Counted from the stretch's first letter, positions 36,601 through 44,436 are shown. The stretch: 64,000 nucleotides of DNA from Komarekiella delphini-convector SJRDD-AB1 (GCF_014831675.1 NZ_VJXY01000024.1:60021-124020), one strand, 5' to 3'. A program made the numbers and translations. Notes: generated by a model not told the origin, from the sequence alone.

Positions 36601-36629
36601 AATGGGCTTCAGATCCCCGACTTCTTTGA
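33612..36629 (+). CDS. MFS/nucleotide-translocase-like membrane protein fused to HEAT repeats
   Basis: 1005 residues. Residues about 1-440 contain some twelve membrane segments (AFYTTVSVGLRWAEDSTVAL, MYIASAGLGAGLVFLYSWLQ, VIVAIAPCMVMPLVLLVLLH and so on), with a layout similar to MFS or ATP/ADP-carrier-type proteins. Residues about 440-1005 are cytosolic alpha-helical HEAT-like repeats (CIELLAQIDSPGAAEVLAPL; SLRVRCAVLEMIAATHSEEY; HPTGFVREAAIAYLNMV). The substrate is unknown. The HEAT part suggests a protein-binding or scaffolding role. The last codons (DPRLL, stop) lie inside a palindromic repeat, so the natural C-terminus may have been changed by its insertion. Confidence 0.85.
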   Translation: MELKNDWLTVNRGVLPRLLQWVNLRPEESERTWMMFAFYTTVSVGLRWAEDSTVALFLDEYGTDLLPWMYIASAGLGAGLVFLYSWLQKIFPLRRVIVAIAPCMVMPLVLLVLLHWGTHVSYLAVISIFLLRLWVDALYVVNDLNTSIVANQLFNIREIKRTYPLVSSGLLIADVISGFSLPWLVQFAKLNNVILIGCVMILLGSGILFYLTHHYRAAFPETPQKLIPEEQASRQRFVKSPLKDYVWQLFAFVGLLQVIGLLIDFQYLRELQSNLDDRELASFLGLFGGMLGLCELLTQWFISSRLIERMGVFFTATLLPITVGFLLPAVLIFLNLVPAMQSQSFFWGLIILKFCDELLRYTFVMSSGPVLYQPIPEAIRSRMQTLSGGNAEAIATGLTGLVIFATLFLGGRFVPVSLQKWVLVGETMVVAGACLKVVWELRSRYVELLVLSVARGNLSAANVGLRFFKQGVVKALGENGSEADKRSCIELLAQIDSPGAAEVLAPLLVKLPPDLQCQSLEVMLVGGANPAYLPAIRPLLEQPEATTPEVFALALRYVWLAEPNPNLSLLEEYLHPRQNSLIRATAAALVLRQGTPMQKVAATKTMRRMLTHKQEWERVNGVRALREAIYLQALRVHIPNLLQDESLRVRCAVLEMIAATHSEEYYSALIAALYYKSTRSTAMLALVRLENEALEMLLQVATNIYKPEVVRMYAWRTIGQISTQEAMESLWQNLETSWGTTRDHILRSLLKIHKQPGIAGLVDRFYESRVENLIKQELGFLGEIYAAYIDFKTIDPLGYDQLSQRILTVSELMQRALVELELDVKERLLLLLKLLYSPDKMQAAAFNLRSQSGVNLARGLEILEHTVTSPSKCLLLNILDNRSQQEKLQHLIEAKVVVYENMLISDRLHKLLLLSNLLSDWCLACCFHFAQITRIRLTSAEILAALRHPTGFVREAAIAYLNMVSHRLLLEILPQLQDDPHPLVAAQVKDLLKKSHEWASDPRLL

Positions 36630-36650
36630 GAAGTCGGGGATCTTGTTTCA
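36611..36650 (+). terminator. Palindrome overlapping the stop codon, likely terminator
   Basis: AGATCCCCGACTTCT (36611-36625) and AGAAGTCGGGGATCT (36629-36643) form a perfect 15-bp stem with loop TTG, followed by TGTTTC. The TGA stop of the transporter-HEAT gene spans the loop. The same palindrome occurs at 7617-7649. Confidence 0.65.
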
Positions 36651-36752
36651 AACAAGCCTAACTGCTCACAAGTGCTATCACTTTCTGGTCACATTTGTTT
36701 GTAATACTGTAAATAAATCAACCAGCGACAACCCACTTTATTGGAGGGCAAA

Positions 36753-37286
36753 ATGGCTTCTAGCCAACTCCAACACGCTATTGGTATATTTCACAGCCGG
36801 AAAATTGCACTACAAGCGCTCGATGAACTGAGGATTAGTGGTTTTCCGATGAATAAAATTTCTGTAATCACTAAAAAACCTCAGCTTGAGGAGCTTGACA
36901 GTTCCGACACGAGTGATAATACTATGACTCCTGCTGAAGGTGCTAGGGCGGGTGGATTAGCAGGTGCTAGGACAGGAGGTTTACTTACCTTGGTTGCAGG
37001 TCTAGGTATTTTGCTGATTCCTGATTTTGGCCCAGCGTTAGCAGTAGAGTCTGTTTTAGCTACCCTTTTAGGAAGTGGAGCTAGTGCGGCGGCTGGCGGT
37101 CTGATTGGCGCACTACGAGGTTGGTTTCTTCCCGAAGAAGCCGCCCAACTTTATAACGACCGAGTATCCCAAGGCGATTATTTGGTGACAATAGAAAGCA
37201 CAGAAGAAGATATCCGTCAAGCCGAGCCTATTCTTAAGCGTTGGGGTATTCAGGAATGGCGCGTGTTTGACATTCCCAGAAGTTAA
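36753..37286 (+). CDS. General-stress-protein-like membrane-associated protein
   Basis: 177 residues. The N-terminal region QHAIGIFHSRKIALQALDEL with RISGFPMNKISVIT resembles the 'general stress protein 17M' fold. A Gly/Ala-rich hydrophobic middle (ARTGGLLTLVAGLGILLIPD; ASAAAGGLIGALRGW) follows, and then a ferredoxin-like C-terminus (DYLVTIESTEEDIRQAEPIL). The ATG at 36753 has GGAGG five bases upstream, which decides it over the TTG at 36741. A protein of similar layout, with the same Gly-rich middle, is encoded at 61352-61858. Function unknown, probably stress-related. Confidence 0.78.
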   Translation: MASSQLQHAIGIFHSRKIALQALDELRISGFPMNKISVITKKPQLEELDSSDTSDNTMTPAEGARAGGLAGARTGGLLTLVAGLGILLIPDFGPALAVESVLATLLGSGASAAAGGLIGALRGWFLPEEAAQLYNDRVSQGDYLVTIESTEEDIRQAEPILKRWGIQEWRVFDIPRS

Positions 37287-37374
37287 ACAGTTGGGAAATC
37301 TAAGCTATTCACTGCGACAACACTCTTTCGCTAACCTGTAAACTGAAATAGGAAGTCAAACATTAAGAATAGCC

Positions 37375-38052
37375 ATGTACGTACTAATTGGCGGAGCAGG
37401 CTTAGTGGGCTTAAGTTTGGCCCAGAAATTGGTAGAACTGGGGCACACAGTTGCCATCATTGACATCGACCCTACTGCTTGCCGCTACGCCCGTGAACAA
37501 GTGGGGGCAATGGCTTTTGAAGGCAGTGCCGTGAGTACAGAAGTCTTGTTAGAAGCTGGGATTCGCAAAGCTGGCTCCTTGGCGGCTGTCCTGAGAAGTG
37601 ATGCTTTAAACTTGGCAATGGTAACTCTTGCTAAGCACTACGGTGTTCCCCATCTTTTGAGTCGGATGCGCCACCCTGATTTTGCCGAACCTCTGCGTTT
37701 AGCTGGAGCCAACCATATCATCAGTACCGTTGAACTAGCAGTTTCAACAATGGTAAATTCCATTGAGTATCCTCAAGTAGAATCAATGATGCATTTTGAG
37801 CAGGGGCAGATTGAGGTACTAAAACTTTCCATCCCAAACAATTGCTATGTTGTTGGTCGTAGCGTTGCCGAAATCGCTCAGGATTATCGGTTTCCCACTG
37901 GCTCTCTAATTATTGGCTATCAACCTCATCCCCACGAGGATTTGATGATTCCTAATGGTAGTACAGTACTAGAACCTGATTCAACTGTGCTGATTGTGAC
38001 GAAACCTGGGTCATTACATCAAGTTATTGATTTTATCGAAGGTTGTAAATAG
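37375..38052 (+). CDS. TrkA-type NAD-binding/RCK regulatory protein
   Basis: 225 residues. The Rossmann start MYVLIGGAGLVGLSLAQKLV has GxGxxG-type glycines, then VAIIDIDPTACRYAREQVGA with acidic residues to bind the nucleotide ribose. The C-terminal RCK_C/TrkA_C domain is at about 145-220 (VLKLSIPNNCYVVGRSVAEI; LEPDSTVLIVTKPGSLHQVI). It gates a potassium channel or transporter in response to nucleotides. The partner membrane protein is not adjacent. It is followed after 2 bases by the DUF3124 lipoprotein gene. Confidence 0.88.
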   Translation: MYVLIGGAGLVGLSLAQKLVELGHTVAIIDIDPTACRYAREQVGAMAFEGSAVSTEVLLEAGIRKAGSLAAVLRSDALNLAMVTLAKHYGVPHLLSRMRHPDFAEPLRLAGANHIISTVELAVSTMVNSIEYPQVESMMHFEQGQIEVLKLSIPNNCYVVGRSVAEIAQDYRFPTGSLIIGYQPHPHEDLMIPNGSTVLEPDSTVLIVTKPGSLHQVIDFIEGCK

Positions 38053-38054
38053 TT

Positions 38055-38615
38055 TTGAAGCTGCATCCACATTTTTATTTAGCGATCGCTATTATTGCTC
38101 TTACATCTTGTAAATCAACAGAAGTTACATCACCAAAACCCAATACTACTGAGTCAACTCCATCTCAAAAGGTAGTAACTCTGGATAAAAATTTCAAGAT
38201 AGCAATGGGTCAAACTATCTATGTTCCTGTCTATTCTCATATTTATCATCACAATCGGCAGGAGGTTTTCAATTTAGCGGTTACGCTCAGTATTCGGAAC
38301 ACAGATTTGACCAATCCTATGGTTATTACTTCTGTACGTTACTATGACTCAGAAGGTAAATTAGTCAAGCAGTATTTAGAACGCCCGATTCAACTTGATG
38401 CACTAGCTTCTACAGATTTTTTTGTAAATAGAAATGACACTAGTGGAGGTTTGGGCGCAAATTACATTGTAGAGTGGGTAGCCCAAACAGAAATATCTGA
38501 GCCGATAGTAGAGGCAATCATGATTGGTACTGACTTTCAACAAGGAATTTCTTTTATCAGTCCTGGTAGGATAATTCAAAATCAGAGTAGTAATCAGCGA
38601 TCGCTTTCACCATAA
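38055..38615 (+). CDS. DUF3124 lipoprotein
   Basis: 186 residues from a TTG start 2 bases after the TrkA-type gene. A signal peptide ends in the lipobox ALTSC (Cys 19), so it is probably a lipid-anchored periplasmic protein. A Thr/Ser/Pro-rich linker leads to the DUF3124 domain (GQTIYVPVYSHIYHHNRQEV; LAVTLSIRNTDLTNPMVITS; LGANYIVEWVAQTEISEPIV). The domain's biochemical role is unknown. The pairing with TrkA suggests one transcription unit. Confidence 0.83.
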   Translation: MKLHPHFYLAIAIIALTSCKSTEVTSPKPNTTESTPSQKVVTLDKNFKIAMGQTIYVPVYSHIYHHNRQEVFNLAVTLSIRNTDLTNPMVITSVRYYDSEGKLVKQYLERPIQLDALASTDFFVNRNDTSGGLGANYIVEWVAQTEISEPIVEAIMIGTDFQQGISFISPGRIIQNQSSNQRSLSP

Positions 38616-38715
38616 CTGTTTTAGAAAGCTCATTTCTCATTTGTAGTTTCTCACAAATAATTTAGGGTGGCTATATCTGTGTTTACCTGTGGTTCTAAGT
38701 AGGTAGACATATTAA

Positions 38716-38958
38716 TGAATATCAGAGGTTCATCGACAAAGCTCAGAGGTTCATCGACAAAGCTCAAAGGTTCATCGACAAAGCTCAAAGGTTCATTCAC
38801 GAAGCTCAAAGGTTCATCGACAAAGCTCAAAGGTTCATTCACGAAGCTCAAAGGTTCATCGACAAAGCTCAAAGGTTCATTCACGAAGCTCAAAGGTTCA
38901 TTCACGAAGCTCAAAGGTTCATCGATAAAGCTCAGAGGTTAATTCACGAGTATCAAAG
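38716..38958. repeat. 21-bp tandem array 3 (10-11 units)
   Basis: AGGTTCAT recurs at exact 21-base steps from 38726 to 38915, with a variant AGGTTAAT at 38936. Units alternate between CATCGACAAAGCTCAAAGG and CATTCACGAAGCTCAAAGG, a partial 42-base order. The outer edges read GAATATCAGAGG (38718) and CACGAGTATCAAAGAC (38945), which is the unit of arrays 1 and 2. The array therefore belongs to the same family, with its interior homogenised to a variant. Both strands are open. I do not call these genes. Confidence 0.9.
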
Positions 38959-38970
38959 ACTTATTTACAA

Positions 38971-39264
38971 TAGACCTCTTGCATAAATCAAAAATAAGAA
39001 CCCCACCCTGCCAAATCTACGCTTTGTCTCCCCTCCTCTTGCTACTACGGTGTACACACATCTCTGTACCAAACCAAAATCGTGTAGATCCTCCTAAATC
39101 CTCCTTAAAAAGGAGGACTTTGAGAAGTTTTTGCCCCCCTTTTTAAGGGGGGTTGGGGGGATCAAAAACTTGTGAGGCCACTCTCAAAGACTTGTGTGTA
39201 CACCGTAGCCTTAGCAAGGGGAGGGGTTGGGGGTGGGGTGCTAGGGACTTTTGCAAGAGGTCTA
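38971..39264. mobile_element. Outer MITE-like element (TAGACCTCTTGCA ends) holding a second one
   Basis: Left end TAGACCTCTTGCATAA (38971-38986) and right end TTGCAAGAGGTCTA (39251-39264) are inverted copies. Inside lies another element at 39045-39208. The ends also resemble those of 27562-27654. The rest of the 38616-39402 gap shows no gene. Confidence 0.65.
39045..39208. mobile_element. Inner MITE-like element with perfect 16-bp ends
   Basis: CTACGGTGTACACACA (39045-39060) and TGTGTGTACACCGTAG (39193-39208) are perfect inverted repeats. The core carries GATCCTCCTAAATCCTCCTT and TTTTTAAGGGGGGTTGGGGG, the same kind of core as at 33.1 and 45.5 kb but with unrelated ends. Confidence 0.78.
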
Positions 39265-39402
39265 ATATTTGTATTGCTCCTAATCTCTACCTGTAAACAA
39301 AATTTAATTAGTTCTATCTAAACCTCCATGTCTGAATAGGCACACCAGGAAATAAAAAGATCTCTTTCTTTCTATGCCCCATGCCCCATACCCAACAACT
39401 AC

Positions 39403-40956
39403 TTAATCATCATCAAGTTGAAGCAATTGTTCATCAATAGCTTGTATCCGCCCCCGCACAATTTCTTCTGAGAGAATTCGCTTCCGCATTGCCTCATTAA
39501 GCGCTCCCTTTTCTGCCAGTAGTAAACGGCGGCGAACAGCATCGAGTTTACTAAGATCACCATTTTTGGCTTCTAACTCCTCTGGGCGGCGATTATAAAA
39601 TTCCCGCAGTGCCTTTTCCGCTCCAGCAATTCGCACCTGATAAGCTGAACGCATCTCTTCATAGACGGCTTTTGGTAAAACCCCTGACTTTAATAGGCTA
39701 TCTAATTCATCTTGGGCTGCTTTACCCGTCATCAACTGGGCTTGCAATTCTTCTACTTGCTGCTGAGCTTCTGAAAATTGAGATAATTTTAAGCGTTTTA
39801 CTACCCAAGGTAAACTTAAACCCTGTCCCACTAACGACACCAGCACACTGCCAAAGACTAAAGCAATGAGGACTTCTCGCCCTGGTAGTGTGGTAGGTAA
39901 GCTCAACGCCAGAGCCATTGAGAGTGAACCTTTGATATTGCCTAAAAACAGTAAATGTTGCCAGCGTAGCGGAATTGGGCGGTCAAACCAACGCACCCCT
40001 GCAAGCAGCGGATAGACTGTAAGAACTCGCCCTACTTGATAAGCCAAAACTGCAAGCGCAATTGCAGGTAAAGTTCTCCAAAGCGTTACCAAGTCTATCT
40101 CTACACCAATCAACAGAAAGATAAAGGTATTGACGGTAAAACTGGCATATTCCCAGAAACTTAATAAGGTAATGCGACTAGAAGCAGAAGTATTACGAGA
40201 AAGTCCAAAATTTCCGAAAATTAATCCAGCTACAACTACAGCCACAGCACCAGATACACCGAGAAATTGCCCTACCTGAAAAGTTCCTAATGCAACTGCG
40301 ACTGTCAATAAGAGACTGCTAAGAGGATCATCTAAACGAGCAAAAACAGGTATACTTAAGTAGCCCAAAACTAACCCAACAAGACAACCCCCCAGAGAGA
40401 TAAATAGCAGTTGTTGGATTCCCTCTAGAAATGTGAGTGAACCTGTTGAATATACTTGCAAAATCAGGTTGAATGAAACCAGGGCGGCGGCATCGTTGAA
40501 TAGGGTTTCTCCTTCAACAATGGTAGAAAGCCTGGAGGGCACTGGTATCTCTTTAAAGACCGCAATCATTGAAACTGTATCAGTATTTGCCAGAATTACT
40601 CCGACAAATAAGGCAGGTATCCAACTCAGCCCCAGCCCCAGCTTCAACAGGACGGCAATAATAGCACTAGAAAGCACAGCCCCAGGGCCAGCTAAAAGGG
40701 CAATTGGTTTAAATGTGCTGCGTAGGCGGCTGACGTCTGTATTAATGCCAGCTTCAAAGATGAGAATTGGTAAGAAAAGATTTAAAACTAGGGAAGGATC
40801 TAAACCAATCGGACGAGATAATAACTCAGTGATTGGTAAACCTGCTAATACTAAACCTGTGACGTAAGGGATTCGTAATCGCCGGGATAGTAAAGCTACA
40901 CCTGTAGCAACTAGCAAGAGAATAATTGAAACTTTGACTAATAAAGTAACATCCAC
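39403..40956 (-). CDS. Na+/H+ antiporter, CPA1 (NhaP-type)
   Basis: 517 residues. About twelve membrane segments lie at 1-390 with the CPA1 signatures LFLPILIFEAGINTDVSRLR, then LANTDTVSMIAVFKEIPVPS and RLSTIVEGETLFNDAAALVS, and FTVNTFIFLLIGVEIDL. The C-terminal ~120 residues form a charged cytosolic tail (VVKRLKLSQFSEAQQQVEEL). It exchanges Na+ for H+ at the inner membrane. Its start faces that of a second CPA1 gene on the other strand, with 230 bases between. Confidence 0.92.
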   Translation of the reverse strand: MDVTLLVKVSIILLLVATGVALLSRRLRIPYVTGLVLAGLPITELLSRPIGLDPSLVLNLFLPILIFEAGINTDVSRLRSTFKPIALLAGPGAVLSSAIIAVLLKLGLGLSWIPALFVGVILANTDTVSMIAVFKEIPVPSRLSTIVEGETLFNDAAALVSFNLILQVYSTGSLTFLEGIQQLLFISLGGCLVGLVLGYLSIPVFARLDDPLSSLLLTVAVALGTFQVGQFLGVSGAVAVVVAGLIFGNFGLSRNTSASSRITLLSFWEYASFTVNTFIFLLIGVEIDLVTLWRTLPAIALAVLAYQVGRVLTVYPLLAGVRWFDRPIPLRWQHLLFLGNIKGSLSMALALSLPTTLPGREVLIALVFGSVLVSLVGQGLSLPWVVKRLKLSQFSEAQQQVEELQAQLMTGKAAQDELDSLLKSGVLPKAVYEEMRSAYQVRIAGAEKALREFYNRRPEELEAKNGDLSKLDAVRRRLLLAEKGALNEAMRKRILSEEIVRGRIQAIDEQLLQLDDD

Positions 40957-41188
40957 ATGACTTTCTCAAAAGTTATTTTAATACTGATAGATTCTCACCT
41001 TAAAGTCGCTAAATTAGCAACTTCAGATTTGCTCTGGCTGCGATCGCTTGTGTCTAAAATTTTTAACATGTAAGCTCGATTAGTTGTCAATTCTTGATTT
41101 CTGACTAATTAAATTCTCATATTGCTCTGGTGTCGTCTGAAAATAATCAGATAAAGATGAAGTGCAAAATTTTACTAGGAATCTCATT

Positions 41189-42760
41189 ATGGTACTTGAA
41201 TCAGCAATCGGTGAGGAAGTCATTGCCACCAATCTCAAGCAGTTTCTCTTGGTACTTTCGGTATCTTTAAGCGTAGCGACACTACCGCAGATATTTAGCT
41301 GGTTTCGCCAGATACCCTACACTTTACTACTGGTGATTGTCGGCTTAGGGTTGGCGTTTGTTGATGTCCGTCTGGTGACTCTTTCCCCCGAATTAATTTT
41401 GTCCATTTTTTTACCACCACTGTTGTTTGAAGCTGCATGGAATTTGAAATGGTCAGAATTGAAAAAGGATTTAGTGCCAATTTGCCTGTATGCAGTTCTG
41501 GGGGTAGTGATTTCGATTGTAGGGGTAGCGATCGCTCTCAATCAACTAGCTGGACTCTCGTTAGCTACAGCTTTGCTTATTGGCGCTAGCCTGTCTGCTA
41601 CTGACCCTGTTTCTGTAACCGCTTTGTTTCGTGAATTGGGTGTAGGTAGCCGTTTAGTCACTTTAATGGAGGGTGAAAGCTTATTCAATGATGGCATGGC
41701 GGTGGTTGCCTTCGGTTTTTTGGTAGCGCTGCCTTTAGGAAATGTCGAATTGGGCTTACAACCAATTTTGGTGCGGTTTTTTACAGTTGTCGGCATTGGT
41801 GTCGCGGTGGGAGGTTTAATTGGGTTTGGCATCTCTTACCTCACGCAACGCTTTGATTTGCCAATGGTAGAACAGTCTTTAACTTTGGTGTCCGCTTACG
41901 GCACTTACCTGATTATCGAAGACTTGGGCGGTTCTGGAGTAATTGGAGTTGTCACCACAGGTTTGATTTTGGGTAACTTTGGCTCTCGCATCGGCATGAA
42001 TCCCCGCACGCGAATTATTGTCTCCGAGTTTTGGGAATTTTTAGCGTTCTTTGTTAACTCGATTGTGTTCTTGCTAATTGGTGATCAAATTCGCTTTGCT
42101 AGTTTGGGAGAAAACTTGCAAATCATCGCCATAACAGTGGGAGCAATGATTTTGATGCGAGCAATTGCTACTTATATTCTCAGCACCTTGAGTGTGAAAA
42201 TCACTAACTCAGAAATTCCCTTGGCTGACCAAACTATACTGTGGTGGGGTGGGTTACGTGGTTCCGTCGCCATTGCCTTGGCATTGAGTGTACCGACGCT
42301 ACTAATAGAACGAGAGAAAATCATCGCTACGGTATTTGGAGTAGTTTTATTTACTTTACTTGCACAGGGATTGACCATCAAACCTTTATTGCAAAAGCTG
42401 AATCTTCTAGGCAACGCACCCTTACGTGAGCAGTATTTAGAGTTAGTTGCCCGTTATATAGCTCTAGAACGCGTTTTGCAACACCTCCAGGCAGATCAAC
42501 GTCCGGGCATCGACCCAGAGTTTTACCGTTACCAAGAGAAACTTATCAAGGGCGAAATTACGGATTTGCAAGGAAAAATTGACAAATTACAGGTTGAATA
42601 TCCAAATCTTCGCAGTTTTATAACTGAACAATTTCGAGGAGAACTGCTAGCAATTGAAGCAGATACTTATGCAGAATTTGTCAAATCTGGTCGGTTAAAT
42701 AAACAACTAGCACCCATGCTTCAAGACGTTTTGCAATATGGAGGTGAAACAGAGGGGTAG
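41189..42760 (+). CDS. Na+/H+ antiporter, CPA1 (second copy, divergent)
   Basis: 523 residues from ATG 41189; a GTG nine codons earlier is in frame. The membrane domain has LSIFLPPLLFEAAWNLKWSE, LSATDPVSVTALFRELGVGS and RLVTLMEGESLFNDGMAVVA, with FFVNSIVFLLIGDQI and WWGGLRGSVAIALALSVPTL. The C-terminal tail (REQYLELVARYIALERVLQH) is shorter and charged. The acidic ND motif for ion exchange is intact. It is only moderately similar to the neighbour at 39403-40956, so they are probably not a recent duplication. Confidence 0.92.
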   Translation: MVLESAIGEEVIATNLKQFLLVLSVSLSVATLPQIFSWFRQIPYTLLLVIVGLGLAFVDVRLVTLSPELILSIFLPPLLFEAAWNLKWSELKKDLVPICLYAVLGVVISIVGVAIALNQLAGLSLATALLIGASLSATDPVSVTALFRELGVGSRLVTLMEGESLFNDGMAVVAFGFLVALPLGNVELGLQPILVRFFTVVGIGVAVGGLIGFGISYLTQRFDLPMVEQSLTLVSAYGTYLIIEDLGGSGVIGVVTTGLILGNFGSRIGMNPRTRIIVSEFWEFLAFFVNSIVFLLIGDQIRFASLGENLQIIAITVGAMILMRAIATYILSTLSVKITNSEIPLADQTILWWGGLRGSVAIALALSVPTLLIEREKIIATVFGVVLFTLLAQGLTIKPLLQKLNLLGNAPLREQYLELVARYIALERVLQHLQADQRPGIDPEFYRYQEKLIKGEITDLQGKIDKLQVEYPNLRSFITEQFRGELLAIEADTYAEFVKSGRLNKQLAPMLQDVLQYGGETEG

Positions 42761-42774
42761 GTTAATTTGTCATT

Positions 42775-42911
42775 AGGACTTACGCAAAAACTCTCTGAAA
42801 CTCTTATTTCTCCGTGCCCTCTGTCTTGAGAAGTTCTGACCGGAGGAAACCTCCGCTCAGACTTCTCGCTGTGTCCTCTGTGGTTCGTTCCGTTACCCGT
42901 GCGTAAGTTCT
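42775..42911. mobile_element. MITE-like element with GGACTTACGCA ends
   Basis: AGGACTTACGCA (42775 on) and TGCGTAAGTTCT (ending 42911) are inverted. These are the same ends as at 33065-33222, but the core is different (CTCTGTCTTGAGAAGTTCTG, then GGAGGAAACCTCC). It follows the second antiporter gene directly. Confidence 0.7.
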
Positions 42912-42992
42912 GGTCATTTGTCAAGAGTTATTGATCATTAATTTTTCTTTCCCCCTCTACTCCCCTGCCCCCCCTGCACCTCTAGCCCTATG

Positions 42993-43430
42993 CTACTCAC
43001 GGGCTGATAACAGGTAAGCAATCTCATTTATAATTTCCTCTGGATTCTCAAGCTTGGTGATGAATCGATCAAAGCCAGCACTCAAGGCCTTGTGGCATGA
43101 AACCTCACGTGTATAAGAAGTGATGGCGATCGCTGGTAACTGCCGTAGAAATCGGCAAGAATGCACCCGAATTTGCCCAATCAACCAATTGCCATCATGA
43201 TGGGGCAACTTTACATTACACAGCAGAATATCGGGATGAAGCGATTCAACTAAGGCGAGGGCTATTTCTGCATTGACAAAAGCCATCACCTCTGCGCCTG
43301 CGGCTTCCAGAATGAAGATGAGCAAGTCTGCAATATCTGGCTCATCTTCCACCAGCATGATCCTGATTCCAACAAGGTGCTGAAGCAAATTTGTCTTACT
43401 TTCTTGATCGCTGGTTTGGTCTATTGTCAT
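42993..43430 (-). CDS. Receiver-domain protein lacking the phospho-acceptor Asp
   Basis: 145 residues, a stand-alone CheY-like receiver after a short N-terminal tail. The acidic pair is Glu28-Asp29 (IMLVEDEPDIADLL), the Thr is Thr104 (AIAITSY) and the Lys is Lys126 (FITKLENPEE). In the phosphorylation site HPDILLCNVKLPHHDG the expected Asp is Asn72. It is therefore probably a pseudo-receiver or regulated without phosphorylation. No kinase is adjacent. The 232-base gap to the antiporter holds a MITE-like element. Confidence 0.88.
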   Translation of the reverse strand: MTIDQTSDQESKTNLLQHLVGIRIMLVEDEPDIADLLIFILEAAGAEVMAFVNAEIALALVESLHPDILLCNVKLPHHDGNWLIGQIRVHSCRFLRQLPAIAITSYTREVSCHKALSAGFDRFITKLENPEEIINEIAYLLSARE

Positions 43431-43839
43431 GCTGTTCTTTTGTTACCTAGTATGCTTTACTTCTATTGCAACGCATAAAACAAAATAAATATTCCCTCTA
43501 AATAAACACATTTAAACAAAAAGCATTTTCGACATGAAGAAGTTTATTCACGGAGCAATACTTACCGCCTGATTAAATGAGCGATCGCGCTTACAGTTAA
43601 TACCAAAATATATAGTAATAACCAATTAGCGATTAGTATCTGGTGCAATGCTAGTGATTTCCTAAGTAGTTTATTGCAATTTACATATATTACTCTTTCG
43701 GCATAGAATCTTATGTGTCTTCTGGAAGAAGACACAATATAAAAGATAAAGCTAATCTGTATATACAATCACAAAGCGATTTCGTAAGTCTAAACGTAAG
43801 CTTGAAAATCGATTTTGTCAAAACATAAGGAGAAGTAAA
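43431..43839. other. AT-rich gap with a hairpin 5' of the CsbD gene
   Basis: No gene seen. GTGTCTTCT (43715-43723) and AGAAGACAC (43727-43735) form a perfect 9-bp stem with loop GGA, about 105 bases before the CsbD start. It may lie in that gene's leader or terminate something upstream. The AT-rich sequence should contain promoters for the receiver gene (minus) and the CsbD gene (plus). Confidence 0.4.
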
Positions 43840-44022
43840 ATGAGTATAGAAGATAGAGCAAAAGCTGTTGGTAAAAACATCGAAGGCAAAGCTCAAGAAG
43901 CACTAGGAAATATTACTGGCGATCCTGAAGATAAAGCTGAAGGAAAAGCAAAGCAAGCTGAAAGCCAAGTTCGTCATGGCGTAGAAGACGTTAAAGATCA
44001 AGTTAAAAAGAATATTGACTAG
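43840..44022 (+). CDS. CsbD-like stress protein
   Basis: 60 residues, strongly charged and helical: MSIEDRAKAVGKNIEGKAQE with ALGNITGDPEDKAEGKAKQA and QVRHGVEDVKDQVKKNID. This is the full CsbD domain, a family induced by general stress in many bacteria but without a known activity. An AGGAGAA ribosome site lies 6 bases before ATG. A hairpin terminator follows at 44089, so it is a single-gene unit. Confidence 0.9.
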   Translation: MSIEDRAKAVGKNIEGKAQEALGNITGDPEDKAEGKAKQAESQVRHGVEDVKDQVKKNID

Positions 44023-44088
44023 TAAAATTTGAATTTTTCTAGCATACTCTACATAGAATACGCTTAAAAGCTGGACAAACTTTGAGAA

Positions 44089-44137
44089 ATCGACCCCTTT
44101 ATTGGACTTAATTGGACTCTAAAAGGGGTTGATTTTG
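44089..44137 (+). terminator. Hairpin terminator after the CsbD gene
   Basis: ATCGACCCCTTT (44089-44100) pairs with AAAGGGGTTGAT (44122-44133), 12 pairs with one G-U and a 21-base loop. TTTTGTAA overlaps the end. The rest of the gap to 44436 holds dispersed palindromic fragments (TTCGCGTAGCA / TGCTATGCGAA type near 44170-44210; GCATAGCTACGCTTAAAGCG near 44330) and no gene. Confidence 0.6.
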
Positions 44138-44436
44138 TAAATCAATGACCAAATAATTCGTAATACTTGCTATTCGCGTAGCATCTTTCGACGACACGCT
44201 ATGCGAACGTAGAAAAAGCGAGAAGCAAGCTAACTAATGGACTACGCCCCGCGACGCTAATGTAATTCGTAAATCAAGAAAGTGCAAAGTAAGCACTGAT
44301 TACAAATACAAATTATGTAAAGCCTTTGGCATAGCTACGCTTAAAGCGCAGCGGGGCATAATTTATTATCAATTACGAATTATGACTGTTCTTAAAGACG
44401 TAAAAATCAACTATACCAAGTAGGAGTAAAAATGTT

